A DNA stretch of 64,000 nt. Source: Peptoniphilus sp. ING2-D1G. Its GTDB lineage: Bacteria > Bacillota > Clostridia > Tissierellales > Peptoniphilaceae. The position numbers were made by a program, and so were the translations under genes. The notes below the pieces were generated by a model. That model saw nothing but the letters and a program-made list of their open reading frames with translations. It was not told where the DNA came from and searched no databases. The stretch lies in NCBI GenBank assembly GCA_000952975.1, contig LM997412.1, positions 744,001 to 808,000 of the forward strand. Direction: 5' to 3'. Shown in pieces: positions 1 through 8,152 of the stretch (positions are counted from its first letter, which is position 1; every line of letters starts with the position of its first letter).

Positions 1-212
1 TAGCGACAATTGAGCAACGAAATAGAGTTTTTAAAGGAGATACTGTGGAAATTTTTGGTCCTAAGATAAAATTTTTTGAACAAAAAATTGGTTATATGAC
101 AGATGATAAAAACTTAGATATAGATGTAGCAAATAAAGCTAAACAGACATTTAAAATAAAAGTAGATAAAAATGTAGCTCCAGGATATTTTATCAGGAAA
201 AAAAACGGTTAA
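1..212 (+). CDS. Peptidase U32 family protein, C-terminal end (partial)
   Basis: The first 212 bases hold the last 69 codons of a gene that begins before the window; the frame starts at base 3 and ends with TAA at 210-212. The visible protein contains EQRNRVFKGDTVEIFGP and ends in KIKVDKNVAPGYFIRKKNG. This resembles the small beta-rich C-terminal domain of U32 collagenase-like peptidases and the related tRNA hydroxylation proteins (YrrO/TrhP type). The catalytic region lies outside the window, so the exact subfamily cannot be told. Confidence 0.75.
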   Translation, partial: ATIEQRNRVFKGDTVEIFGPKIKFFEQKIGYMTDDKNLDIDVANKAKQTFKIKVDKNVAPGYFIRKKNG

Positions 213-250
213 TAAACTATTTATTAATATTTTGAAAAGAACATCAATCT

Positions 251-302
251 AAAAAATAAGTCTAAAGTATTGGTGAGTCCAATCTCTTGACTTATTTTTT
301 TA
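251..302 (+). terminator. Terminator hairpin after the U32 gene
   Basis: A 12-bp perfect outer stem (251-262 with 289-300) encloses a second 5-bp stem (269-273 with 279-283). The outer right arm ends in a run of T, so this is a likely rho-independent terminator, 38 bases after the stop codon. The remaining bases to rny (303-398) are very AT-rich. They hold a TATAAT at 347-352 that may be the rny -10 element, but I see no convincing -35. Confidence 0.7.
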
Positions 303-398
303 AAAGATATAAAATATTTTTATACAAGTTTGTAATTAAATTTTAATATAATTAAATTATGATTTTGGAACTTGAAAATTTAATAAGGAGGTGTATAG

Positions 399-1934
399 AT
401 GTTTGAAATTATCATTGCGATTATTATTAGTTTGATAATAGGTATAGCCGCAGGTTATGCTTTAAAAAAATATATTAGCGAAGGTAAAATCAATGATGCT
501 AATGTTCTTGCTGAAAGGATAATAAACGATGCGGAACATAATGCAGAATCCAAGAAAAAAGAGTTATTACTTGAAGCGAAAGACGAAATTCATAGGCTTA
601 GAAATGAAAATGATAATGAAATCAAGCAAAGACGCAAAGAGCTTCAATCTTTAGAGAATAGACTTGTGAACAGAGAAGAATCTGTCGAGAGAAAAATTTC
701 ATCTTTAGAAAAGAAAGAAGAAAGATTAAATTCTAAATTAGATGAAGTAAAAGAAAAACATAATAAAGCAGAAAAGCTTGTTGAACAAAGAGAAGAAGAA
801 CTCCAAAGAATTTCAGGTCTTACTTCTGAAGAGGGCAAAAAGATTCTCTTATCGGAACTTGAAAAAGAAATAACTCAAGAATCAGCAATTATTATTAAGG
901 AAAATGAAGCAAGAATAAAAGATGAGAGCAATAAATATGCAAAGAATATCATTGCTCAAGCAATTCAAAGATGTGCTGCAGATCAAGTAGCTGAAAATAC
1001 CGTTTCTGTAGTTAACTTACCTAATGACGAAATGAAGGGTAGGATAATAGGCAGAGAGGGGCGCAATATAAGATCTATTGAATCTTTAACAGGTGTTGAT
1101 TTAATTATTGACGATACTCCTGAAGCGGTGGTATTGTCATCCTTTGATCCTGTCAGAAGAGAAGTTGCGCGTATTGCACTTGAAAAATTAGTATCTGACG
1201 GTAGGATACATCCTACTCGAATTGAAGAATCTGTTGAAAAAGCTAAAAAAGAAGTAGACATCACGATAAAAGAATCCGGAGAACAGGCTGCATATGATGC
1301 AGGCGTACACGGAATCCATCCCGAACTTATAAAATACCTTGGCAGACTAAAATATAGAACAAGCTATGGTCAAAATGTACTAAAACATGCCGTTGAAGTT
1401 TCTAACATTGCCGGAATACTGGCTGATGAAATAGGAGCTGATGTAAAATTAGCCAAAAGGGGCGGTCTTTTACATGATATAGGAAAAAGTATTGATCATG
1501 AAGTAGAGGGACCGCACGTTGATTTAGGAGTGGAATTGGCAAGAAAATATAAGGAATCGGCAGGAGTAATAGATGCTATCGAATCCCATCACGGCGATAT
1601 AGAACCTAAATTTATAGAGTCTATATTGGTTCAAGCAGCAGACGCTATTTCTGCAGCAAGACCTGGAGCCAGAAGAGAAACAGTAGAATCTTATATAAAA
1701 AGGCTTGAAAAGCTTGAAGAAATTGCAACATCTTATAAAGGTGTAGAAAAATCCTATGCTATTCAAGCAGGTAGAGAAATAAGAATAATAGTTAAACCAG
1801 AAGAAATTTCAGAAGCAGAAATTACTTTGACAGCTAGAAATATAGTTAAACAAATAGAAAACGACTTGGATTTTCCCGGACAAATTAAAGTAAATGTCAT
1901 AAGAGAAACAAGAGCCGTTGAATATGCCAAATAA
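399..1934 (+). CDS. rny: Ribonuclease Y
   Basis: This membrane-anchored endoribonuclease starts bulk mRNA decay in Firmicutes. The 511 residues match the usual length. Order: one N-terminal membrane helix (about 2-24), a long charged coiled coil (about 30-185), a KH RNA-binding domain with [12 protein letters not shown] (about 213-224), and an HD hydrolase domain with VLKHAVEV near 327 and the metal-binding HD pair in LLHDIGKS near 359. The ATG follows a near-perfect Shine-Dalgarno sequence at 385-393. The gene has its own terminator and is probably transcribed alone or with read-through into the recombinase gene. The identification is firm. Confidence 0.97.
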   Translation: MFEIIIAIIISLIIGIAAGYALKKYISEGKINDANVLAERIINDAEHNAESKKKELLLEAKDEIHRLRNENDNEIKQRRKELQSLENRLVNREESVERKISSLEKKEERLNSKLDEVKEKHNKAEKLVEQREEELQRISGLTSEEGKKILLSELEKEITQESAIIIKENEARIKDESNKYAKNIIAQAIQRCAADQVAENTVSVVNLPNDEMKGRIIGREGRNIRSIESLTGVDLIIDDTPEAVVLSSFDPVRREVARIALEKLVSDGRIHPTRIEESVEKAKKEVDITIKESGEQAAYDAGVHGIHPELIKYLGRLKYRTSYGQNVLKHAVEVSNIAGILADEIGADVKLAKRGGLLHDIGKSIDHEVEGPHVDLGVELARKYKESAGVIDAIESHHGDIEPKFIESILVQAADAISAARPGARRETVESYIKRLEKLEEIATSYKGVEKSYAIQAGREIRIIVKPEEISEAEITLTARNIVKQIENDLDFPGQIKVNVIRETRAVEYAK

Positions 1935-1960
1935 AAAGCTCGTAAATTACGAGTTTTTTA
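1934..1960 (+). terminator. Terminator after rny
   Basis: A short hairpin with arms CTCGTA (1939-1944) and TACGAG (1948-1953) is followed directly by a run of seven bases, mostly T. It starts just after the rny stop codon. The next gene's ribosome binding site lies only seven bases beyond, so some read-through is likely. Confidence 0.75.
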
Positions 1961-1980
1961 TTATATGAGGAGGCAAATTT

Positions 1981-2952
1981 TTGATTAGTAGCAACATATT
2001 GGATGATTTTATTTCTTATTTAAGTACTTCTAAGGGAATATCAGAAAAAACTGCTAAAGAATATTATTATGATATACGAACTTTTTTGAGATTTATCTTA
2101 ATTCGCAAATCTGTAGTAAAAGAAAATGATTATCAAAACATTGACGATATTGACATAGATCTTGTAAATTTAGAAATTATTAAATCAATAGATAAAAGAG
2201 ACATGTATGCATATATATCTTACTTGGACAAAAATAGAAAAAATAACAATAAAACTAAATTCAGAAAAATTTCATCTGTGAGAACTTTTTTTAACTATCT
2301 CACAAATAAGATAGACTTAATAGAATATAATCCTGCTAAGGACATAGATATGCCTAAACTTGAAAAAACGTTGCCGGTATTTTTAACCTTAGAAGAATCT
2401 CAAAAACTGATTAGTGAAGTCTTAAACTCAAAATCAAGCGACTTCATTAAAGCAAGAGATTATGCTATAATAGTGACATTTTTAAATTGTGGCATAAGGC
2501 TCAGTGAGCTCACAGGACTAAATTTAAAAGATATAAAAGACGACGATAGATTAGTTGTGACGGGAAAGGGCTCTAAACAACGCTCTATATATCTAAATAA
2601 AGCAACAAAGCACGCAATAGATGATTACCTTAAGATAAGGCCTAAAAGCGAAGATAAAGCAGTTTTTTTATCCAATAGAAATAAGAGAATAAGTAATAGA
2701 CAGGTTCAAAGAATTGTGGAAAAATATGTAGCTAAATCAGGATTAGATCCTGACAAATACACGGTTCATAAATTAAGACATACAGCAGCAACTCTAATGT
2801 ATCAATATGGAAACGCTGATATCAGATCGTTGCAAGAAATACTCGGGCATGAATCTGTAACAACAACTCAAATATATACACATATAAATGACGAATCTTT
2901 AAGGCAGACTGTAGAAAACAATCCATTGTCAGATTTCAACCCTAAAAAATAA
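1981..2952 (+). CDS. xerC: Tyrosine recombinase, XerC/XerD type
   Basis: A 323-residue site-specific recombinase of the chromosome-dimer resolution type. It has an N-terminal SAM-like core-binding domain (about 1-120) and a C-terminal catalytic domain. The catalytic set is visible: Arg in GIRLSEL (about 172), Lys in TGKGSKQR (about 196), HKLRH (about 263-267), His in LGHES (about 289) and the nucleophilic Tyr in TQIYTHI (about 298). It begins with TTG at 1981, supported by GAGGAGG 7 bases upstream. It lies between rny and lexA with no mobile element around it, so a housekeeping Xer role is more likely than an integrase. XerC and XerD cannot be told apart here. Confidence 0.88.
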   Translation: MISSNILDDFISYLSTSKGISEKTAKEYYYDIRTFLRFILIRKSVVKENDYQNIDDIDIDLVNLEIIKSIDKRDMYAYISYLDKNRKNNNKTKFRKISSVRTFFNYLTNKIDLIEYNPAKDIDMPKLEKTLPVFLTLEESQKLISEVLNSKSSDFIKARDYAIIVTFLNCGIRLSELTGLNLKDIKDDDRLVVTGKGSKQRSIYLNKATKHAIDDYLKIRPKSEDKAVFLSNRNKRISNRQVQRIVEKYVAKSGLDPDKYTVHKLRHTAATLMYQYGNADIRSLQEILGHESVTTTQIYTHINDESLRQTVENNPLSDFNPKK

Positions 2953-2956
2953 AATT

Positions 2957-3011
2957 AAAAGGAGCGAATAAGGTCACAAAATTATTATTTTGTGACCTTA
3001 TTCGTTCCTTT
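2957..3011. terminator. Bidirectional terminator between xerC and the yneA-like gene
   Basis: An almost perfect 25-bp inverted repeat (2958-2982 with 2987-3011, loop of 4) lies between the convergent ends of the recombinase gene and the LysM gene. On the minus strand the stem is followed by a T-rich tail; on the plus strand the tail is weaker. It probably ends transcription from both sides. Confidence 0.8.
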
Positions 3012-3028
3012 GCTACTTCTTTTATATC

Positions 3029-3334
3029 CTAATAAGATATTTTATTTGGAAACTTGATTACATCTCCCGGTTTGATATTGTCATCAATATTGTTTATTTC
3101 TTTAACCAATTTAATATAATCTCTTTTATCCATATCATATTTAAAATTATCAGATATATTCCACAGTTTATCATTCTTAGAAACTACATAATAGCTATAC
3201 TCCGTTTGCTTAGCACTTAGATAATAATTGGACATGTCCACTATGTTGACTCCTGTCAAAAATATAAAAGTAAATAATAGCGCGATAATGCACTTTTTTT
3301 TCTTAATAAATACTATTTTTTTCTCCTTATTCAT
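3029..3334 (-). CDS. yneA: YneA-like LysM protein, probable SOS cell-division inhibitor
   Basis: A 101-residue membrane protein: a short basic N-terminus, one membrane helix (about 17-37, IIALLFTFIFLTG), then an extracytoplasmic LysM domain (YYVVSKNDKLWNISDNF). This is the layout of YneA, the SOS-induced division inhibitor encoded divergently from lexA in Bacillus. I chose ATG at 3332-3334 because GAGGTGG lies just upstream; the frame is open 10 codons further but with no binding site. The gene faces away from lexA across several SOS boxes, which supports the assignment. Sequence similarity in this family is low, so function rests on domain layout and context. Confidence 0.8.
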   Translation of the reverse strand: MNKEKKIVFIKKKKCIIALLFTFIFLTGVNIVDMSNYYLSAKQTEYSYYVVSKNDKLWNISDNFKYDMDKRDYIKLVKEINNIDDNIKPGDVIKFPNKISY

Positions 3335-3358
3335 AATCCACCTCACAAGTAAATTAGT

Positions 3359-3370
3359 AAACAAATGTTT
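3359..3370. promoter_or_regulatory. SOS (LexA) box, yneA side, distal
   Basis: AAACAAATGTTT fits the Gram-positive LexA operator pattern GAAC-N4-GTTC with symmetric A/T changes at the outer positions. It lies 25 bases upstream of the yneA-like start codon, within the transcribed leader. Confidence 0.55.
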
Positions 3371-3384
3371 GAAACATTAGTTCA

Positions 3385-3396
3385 GAATATATGTTC
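3385..3396. promoter_or_regulatory. SOS (LexA) box, yneA side, proximal
   Basis: GAATATATGTTC differs from GAAC-N4-GTTC at one position. It lies just downstream of the candidate yneA -10 element, where bound LexA would block initiation. Confidence 0.7.
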
Positions 3397-3403
3397 TAAA
3401 TAT

Positions 3404-3432
3404 ATATTATAAAAAGAACATACATTTGTCAA
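3404..3432 (-). promoter_or_regulatory. Candidate yneA promoter
   Basis: On the minus strand a perfect TTGACA (3427-3432) is followed by the AT-rich stretch TATAATAT (3404-3411). TATAAT gives a 15-base spacer, and TAATAT two bases on gives 17. A weaker operator-like sequence, GAACATACATTT (3416-3427), sits in the spacer. Confidence 0.6.
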
Positions 3433-3450
3433 TAGATTTTTTTAAAAATC

Positions 3451-3462
3451 AAACATTTGTTT
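3451..3462. promoter_or_regulatory. SOS (LexA) box, lexA side, distal
   Basis: AAACATTTGTTT is a fully symmetric LexA-operator-like sequence that overlaps the start of the lexA -35 element. It has the same AAAC/GTTT half-sites as the box at 3359-3370. Confidence 0.6.
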
Positions 3463-3489
3463 GAAATATATGTTCGTTTTTGTTATACT
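3461..3489 (+). promoter_or_regulatory. lexA promoter
   Basis: TTGAAA (3461-3466), a 17-base spacer and TATACT (3484-3489) with an upstream TGT extended -10 form a strong sigma-A-type promoter. It lies 26 bases before the lexA start codon and is embedded in the two lexA-side SOS boxes. Confidence 0.8.
3464..3475. promoter_or_regulatory. SOS (LexA) box, lexA side, proximal
   Basis: AAATATATGTTC keeps the right half-site GTTC and has a degenerate left half. It lies between the lexA -35 and -10 elements, consistent with autorepression. Confidence 0.55.
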
Positions 3490-3515
3490 TTAATTAGTTA
3501 TATGGAGGTGTAAAT

Positions 3516-4133
3516 ATGTATGAGGATTTAAGTAAAAGAGAACTTGATATTTTGTTGTTTTTAAAAAAATATTTAGATGCAAAGGGATATCCACCCACCG
3601 TTAGAGAGATTTGCCAAGCATTAAATATAAAGAGTACTTCTACAGTACATGGAAGCATGGAAAAACTTGAGTATAAAGGATATATAAAGCGTGACCCTAC
3701 AAAACCAAGAGCTGTGGAAATATTAGAAAGTAGTGATGATATATTACTGCCTAAAAAGAAAACCATGGATATACCTATTGTCGGTAGAGTTGCTGCAGGA
3801 ATGCCTATACTTGCCTACGACAATATAGAAGATACGCATCCTTTACCTTTGGATTTTACAAAAGATCGAGATTTATTTATTTTAAAAGTAAGTGGAGAAA
3901 GTATGATAAATGCAGGAATATTAGATGGTGATTACGTAATTATTGAAAAAACTAATTTTGCAAAAAATGGAGATAAAGTGCTTGCTCTAATAGATGATGA
4001 GTCAACAATAAAGACTTATTATAAAGAAAAATCAGGTTACAGATTGCAACCTGAAAATGATTATATGGATCCGATTTATGTCAAGGATCTAAAAATATTG
4101 GGGAAAATAGTTGGGTTATACAGAAAAATGTAG
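3516..4133 (+). CDS. lexA: LexA repressor
   Basis: The SOS repressor (205 residues) binds operators until RecA filaments trigger its self-cleavage. The N-terminal winged helix-turn-helix is about residues 1-65 (REICQALNIKSTSTVHGSMEKL). The cleavage-site Ala-Gly lies in GRVAAGMP (about 92-93), the catalytic Ser in SGESMI (about 129) and the catalytic Lys in GDKVLA (about 154). ATG follows GGAGGTG at the right spacing. It is divergent from the yneA-like gene, and the shared region carries four or five operator-like sites, so it is probably autoregulated. The identification is firm. Confidence 0.97.
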   Translation: MYEDLSKRELDILLFLKKYLDAKGYPPTVREICQALNIKSTSTVHGSMEKLEYKGYIKRDPTKPRAVEILESSDDILLPKKKTMDIPIVGRVAAGMPILAYDNIEDTHPLPLDFTKDRDLFILKVSGESMINAGILDGDYVIIEKTNFAKNGDKVLALIDDESTIKTYYKEKSGYRLQPENDYMDPIYVKDLKILGKIVGLYRKM

Positions 4134-4145
4134 TGGTAATTATAT

Positions 4146-5429
4146 TTATTTAATATAGGAGAGTACTTTCATCAGCGCAAATTTAGCGTGATGATATGTT
4201 AGTCCCCCTTGGTAATACACCATATAAGGTTCTCTTAAAGGCCCGTCAGCAGAAAGTTCAATAGAAGAACCTTCTATAAAACCGCCTGCTGCCATTATTA
4301 CCTTATCTTCATATCCAGGCATGTCCCAAGGTTCAGGGGTAAAAAAAGAATCAACGGGAGAGGACTCTTGTATTGCCTTGCAAAATAATTTTAATACTTC
4401 AGGATCCTTTAATTCAATTGCAAGAATGATGTCGGATCTTTTATCAGTTGATTTAGGAACAGTTCTATATCCCATTTTTTCAAAGGCAACAGAAAATAAT
4501 AAAGCTGAATTTATTGCATCTTCAACAATCTTAGGTGCAATAAACAATCCTTGTAATATTTGCCTTGTCATTCCAAAACTTAATCCGCAATCCTTTCCTA
4601 TTCCAGGTGCAGTAAGTCTATTTGCTGCCCTTTCAATAAGAATTTTTTTACCTGCGAGATAACCGCCGGAATAGGCTAAACCTCCACCGGGATTTTTTAT
4701 TAGAGAGCCCGCTATTAAATCAGCACCAATGTCTGTAGGTTCATATGTTTCAGTAAATTCTCCGTAACAATTATCAACAAAGACAATTATATTAGGATAT
4801 TTATCTTTTATATATTCTACAGCCTCTTGGAGCTCACAAATAGTCATTGCTCTTCTGTCTGAATAACCGGTGGATCTTTGCAATGCAATCATTTTTGTAT
4901 TATTCTTGATATTTTCATCGATTTTTGCAATATCGATCTTATTATCAACCAAGGGTATTTCTGAATACTCAACACCATTTTCAAATAAGCTTCCCTCTGC
5001 ATTACCCCTAATTCCTATCACTTTTTGTAAGGTGTCATAGGGAGTACCTGTTATGGAAAGAAGATGGTCGCCCTTTGATAAATTTGAAAATAAGCAAAGC
5101 GATATTGCGTGAGTTCCGCTTACTATATTTGGTCTTACTAAGGCATCTTCGCTATTAAAGACCTTACTGTAAATTTGTTCTACCTTTTCTCTACCTATAT
5201 CTCCATATCCATATCCTGTAGTCCAGTTAAAATCTGTTGCTTGAAGTTTGCATTCTTGCATTGAATTTAAAATTTTAATTTGGTTATATAGGCTTATATA
5301 TTTTCTATCTTTAAATTTATCTTCTAAAATACTCTCACAATCTTCAACATAATCATAAATCTCCTCATTTATGTCATAATAATCTTTTATTTGTTTTTTA
5401 ATTTTTTCATTTATTTTAGAGTTTTCCAA
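4146..5429 (-). CDS. ynbB: PLP-dependent methionine gamma-lyase family protein (YnbB type)
   Basis: A 427-residue pyridoxal-phosphate enzyme of the family often labelled aluminium resistance protein or methionine gamma-lyase-like. The probable PLP lysine is in AGSLIKNPGGG (about 240), preceded by the cofactor-contacting Asp in VFVDNCYGEF. It starts with TTG at 5429, supported by AGGAG; its first 14 bases overlap miaA. In many clostridia this gene follows miaA and hfq; here hfq is missing and the two are directly fused in tandem. The substrate is not known for this branch, so the name describes the family only. Confidence 0.85.
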   Translation of the reverse strand: MENSKINEKIKKQIKDYYDINEEIYDYVEDCESILEDKFKDRKYISLYNQIKILNSMQECKLQATDFNWTTGYGYGDIGREKVEQIYSKVFNSEDALVRPNIVSGTHAISLCLFSNLSKGDHLLSITGTPYDTLQKVIGIRGNAEGSLFENGVEYSEIPLVDNKIDIAKIDENIKNNTKMIALQRSTGYSDRRAMTICELQEAVEYIKDKYPNIIVFVDNCYGEFTETYEPTDIGADLIAGSLIKNPGGGLAYSGGYLAGKKILIERAANRLTAPGIGKDCGLSFGMTRQILQGLFIAPKIVEDAINSALLFSVAFEKMGYRTVPKSTDKRSDIILAIELKDPEVLKLFCKAIQESSPVDSFFTPEPWDMPGYEDKVIMAAGGFIEGSSIELSADGPLREPYMVYYQGGLTYHHAKFALMKVLSYIK

Positions 5430-6330
5430 ATTTTGCTCCTATTAAATTATTAATTTTTTCTTTATAATCAACTGAATTTTTATCAATCCAATTTATTCTA
5501 TCATCTTTTTTAAACCATGTTATTTGTCTTTTTGCATAACGTCTGCTGTTTCTTTTTATTAATCTCACAGCCTCATCAAAGTCGTATTCTCCCTTTAAAT
5601 ATGCTATTATTTCTTTATATCCTATGGCTTTTAAACTATTATAATCTAAATCAAAACTTCCTTTTAATATCGATTTTGTTTCATTAAGTAACCCATTTTT
5701 AATCATTGCATCGACTCTTTGATTAATTTTTTCATATAGTATTTCTCTATCCATATATAGTCCAATATAAAGTAAATTGTAGCTTTCATTTTTTTTTCTT
5801 AGATTAGAAGTAGTTTTTTTAGAATGTTTACTAATTTCTAAAGCTCTGATAACTCTATTTTTATTTTGTCTATCGATTTTTGAGGCGGAATCCGGATCGG
5901 ATTTTTGTAGTTGTTCATATAGATAATTCAAGCCTTTATCATTATATTGATCAATCAAAAATTTTCTATATTCGAAATCTGTTTTAATATTTTGAAAATC
6001 TAAATCGTATATAATGGAATTTATATATAGGCCTGTACCTCCTACAATAATTGGGAGTTTTTTTGATTCATTGATTTTTGTTATTAATTCTTTCGCATTT
6101 TTTTGAAACTCCGCAACGCTATAATTTTCATCGGGGTTTATAATATCAATTAAATAATGTTTTACTTCTGTTTTTTTTATGTCGATTTTAGCGGTTCCGA
6201 TATCCATACCTCTATAGATTTGCATAGAATCTGCTGAAATTATTTCTCCATTATATTTTTTTGCAATATCAATAGATATTTCGCTCTTCCCTACCCCTGT
6301 GGGACCGGTTATAATTAATAAATCATCCAT
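5416..6330 (-). CDS. miaA: tRNA dimethylallyltransferase
   Basis: MiaA (304 residues) transfers dimethylallyl to A37 of tRNAs that read UNN codons. Visible are the P-loop GPTGVGKS (about 8-15), ISADSMQIYRGMDIGTAK and the conserved IVGGTGLYI. It shares the operon with miaB, which methylthiolates the same base, so two consecutive steps of one modification are encoded together. It lies 4 bases after mutL and overlaps the next gene by 14 bases. Confidence 0.96.
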   Translation of the reverse strand: MDDLLIITGPTGVGKSEISIDIAKKYNGEIISADSMQIYRGMDIGTAKIDIKKTEVKHYLIDIINPDENYSVAEFQKNAKELITKINESKKLPIIVGGTGLYINSIIYDLDFQNIKTDFEYRKFLIDQYNDKGLNYLYEQLQKSDPDSASKIDRQNKNRVIRALEISKHSKKTTSNLRKKNESYNLLYIGLYMDREILYEKINQRVDAMIKNGLLNETKSILKGSFDLDYNSLKAIGYKEIIAYLKGEYDFDEAVRLIKRNSRRYAKRQITWFKKDDRINWIDKNSVDYKEKINNLIGAKFGKL

Positions 6331-6334
6331 TTAA

Positions 6335-8152
6335 TCACTCTCTTAGGAACATTTTCTCAAAGTTATATTTACTTTTTTTGACAACAGTTGGCCTTCCGTG
6401 TGGACATGTATATGGATTTTCACAATTTATCAGTTGTTTAATTAGACTTTCTATTTCCATATGACTTAATTTATCTCCTGCTTTTACCGCAGCTTTGCAA
6501 GCTTTTTTCATTATAATATAGGGATCTGTCTCATATGCGGATTGAGAAATATCGTCTAAGGAACTGATGATATCATAGACGAAATTTTTATTTAGATTTT
6601 TGCCAAAAAGGACCGGATATTGTCTTAAAATGATATCAGATTCACCGAAATCAGATATATCAAATCCTATGGATTTAAATAGTTCAATATTTCTTTCGAC
6701 CAGATCCTTTTGCGTGGGTGTTAATGTTAGAATTTCAGGTTCAAGCAATATTTGACTATATATATTTGAATCTTTATATTGACGCATATATTTTTCATAT
6801 AAAATTCTTTCGTGTGCAGCATGTTGATCAATGAAATATATAGTATCTTCTGCAGAATTTTCAAGAATTATATAGGTGCTGAAAATCACACCTATAATAT
6901 TTGAATTCAATAAATTGAAGTCTATTTTAGAATTTACTTCTTCTTTATAAAAGTTATTATTTTCTTTATATACAGCTCTATAATCATCTTCTCCTTCATA
7001 AAGAAAGTTACTTGTTTTGTAAAATGAATTTATATGATTGGATTTTTCAAAATTATTTTTTGCTATTTCATTATCTTTTGTTGTCTCTTTGCTATAATCA
7101 TAGATTTCAAATATATTCATATTTTCAGGTTTTTTATCATCACTTTCCTTAATATCCGAAATTCGCCTATTGAGATTCAAGTTTTTGTTTACTAAATTTT
7201 CTATGATTTTTAAAACATTATTATCCTTGGAAATTTTCACTTCAGATTTTGTAGGATGAATATTAACATCTATAAGCATAGGATCAATTTCAATATACAA
7301 TAAAAATACTGGATATCTATTCAGAGGGATTAAAGATCTGTATTGATTTTCAATGACAGAAGAAAATTCGGAATTTTTTACAAATCTTCCGTTAATATAT
7401 ATATATTGGTGAGATCTGTTTGACCTAAATAAAAGGTTATTGGATATAAATCCTTTAATCTTATAGGAAGAAGAGGTAAATTCAATTGGTATTAAATTAG
7501 AGGCAATATCTCTACCTAAAATACTATAGATATGATTTAATTTGTTGTTGTTTGCAATAGAATTTAATATAATTTTGTCATTTCTGATTAACTTAATATT
7601 TATATCTGAGTTGGACAAGGCGATTTTTTGTACTATGTCATAAATATTATTAAACTCAGTATTATCAGACTTTAAAAAATTTTTCCTTACAGGAGTATTA
7701 TAAAAAATATCTTTAATATAGAATATTGTTCCTGTATTCATAGATATATTTTCTAATGAATTTATTATACCTTTTTCAACTGTAGCTTTTGTTCCTATTT
7801 CAGATGAATTATCTTTTGTTAAAACCTTTATTTTTGAAATATTGGAAATACTGGCAAGTGCTTCACCTCTAAAACCTAATGATTTTATATTAAGTAGGTC
7901 GTCAGAAGAAGTTATCTTTGATGTAGAGTGTCTTAAAAAAGCTAATTTTAAATCTTCGCTATTCATCCCTACACCATTATCTGCAATCTTAATTAAATCT
8001 GTTGTTTCACCTGAAATTTCAATATTTATGTGTTTGGCTTTTGCGTCTATGGAATTTTCTATCATTTCTTTTACAATGGAAGCGGGGTTTTCTATTATTT
8101 CTCCTGCAGCAATTTTTGAAATTGTAATATCATCTAATACCTTAATACTCAT
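6335..8152 (-). CDS. mutL: DNA mismatch repair protein MutL
   Basis: MutL (605 residues) links MutS mismatch recognition to strand removal. The N-terminal GHKL ATPase motifs are present (EMIENSIDAKA, DNGVGM, GFRGEALASI). The C-terminal domain holds DQHAAHERILYEKY (about 440), the DQHA(X)2E(X)4E-type endonuclease motif, and CPHGRP near the end, which helps bind the metal. So this is the nicking type of MutL, as expected in bacteria without MutH. The middle linker (about 330-410) is poorly conserved and charged. It overlaps mutS by 11 bases. Confidence 0.97.
   Translation of the reverse strand: MSIKVLDDITISKIAAGEIIENPASIVKEMIENSIDAKAKHINIEISGETTDLIKIADNGVGMNSEDLKLAFLRHSTSKITSSDDLLNIKSLGFRGEALASISNISKIKVLTKDNSSEIGTKATVEKGIINSLENISMNTGTIFYIKDIFYNTPVRKNFLKSDNTEFNNIYDIVQKIALSNSDINIKLIRNDKIILNSIANNNKLNHIYSILGRDIASNLIPIEFTSSSYKIKGFISNNLLFRSNRSHQYIYINGRFVKNSEFSSVIENQYRSLIPLNRYPVFLLYIEIDPMLIDVNIHPTKSEVKISKDNNVLKIIENLVNKNLNLNRRISDIKESDDKKPENMNIFEIYDYSKETTKDNEIAKNNFEKSNHINSFYKTSNFLYEGEDDYRAVYKENNNFYKEEVNSKIDFNLLNSNIIGVIFSTYIILENSAEDTIYFIDQHAAHERILYEKYMRQYKDSNIYSQILLEPEILTLTPTQKDLVERNIELFKSIGFDISDFGESDIILRQYPVLFGKNLNKNFVYDIISSLDDISQSAYETDPYIIMKKACKAAVKAGDKLSHMEIESLIKQLINCENPYTCPHGRPTVVKKSKYNFEKMFLRE

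Noticed and set aside
330-352. rny promoter with TTGTAA and TATAAT
   Set aside because: The spacing is only 11 bases, so the pair is not a credible promoter; only the -10 is mentioned.
1981-2952. Phage or element integrase with attachment site
   Set aside because: No flanking direct repeats, tRNA or phage genes; context between rny and lexA and the length fit a housekeeping Xer recombinase.
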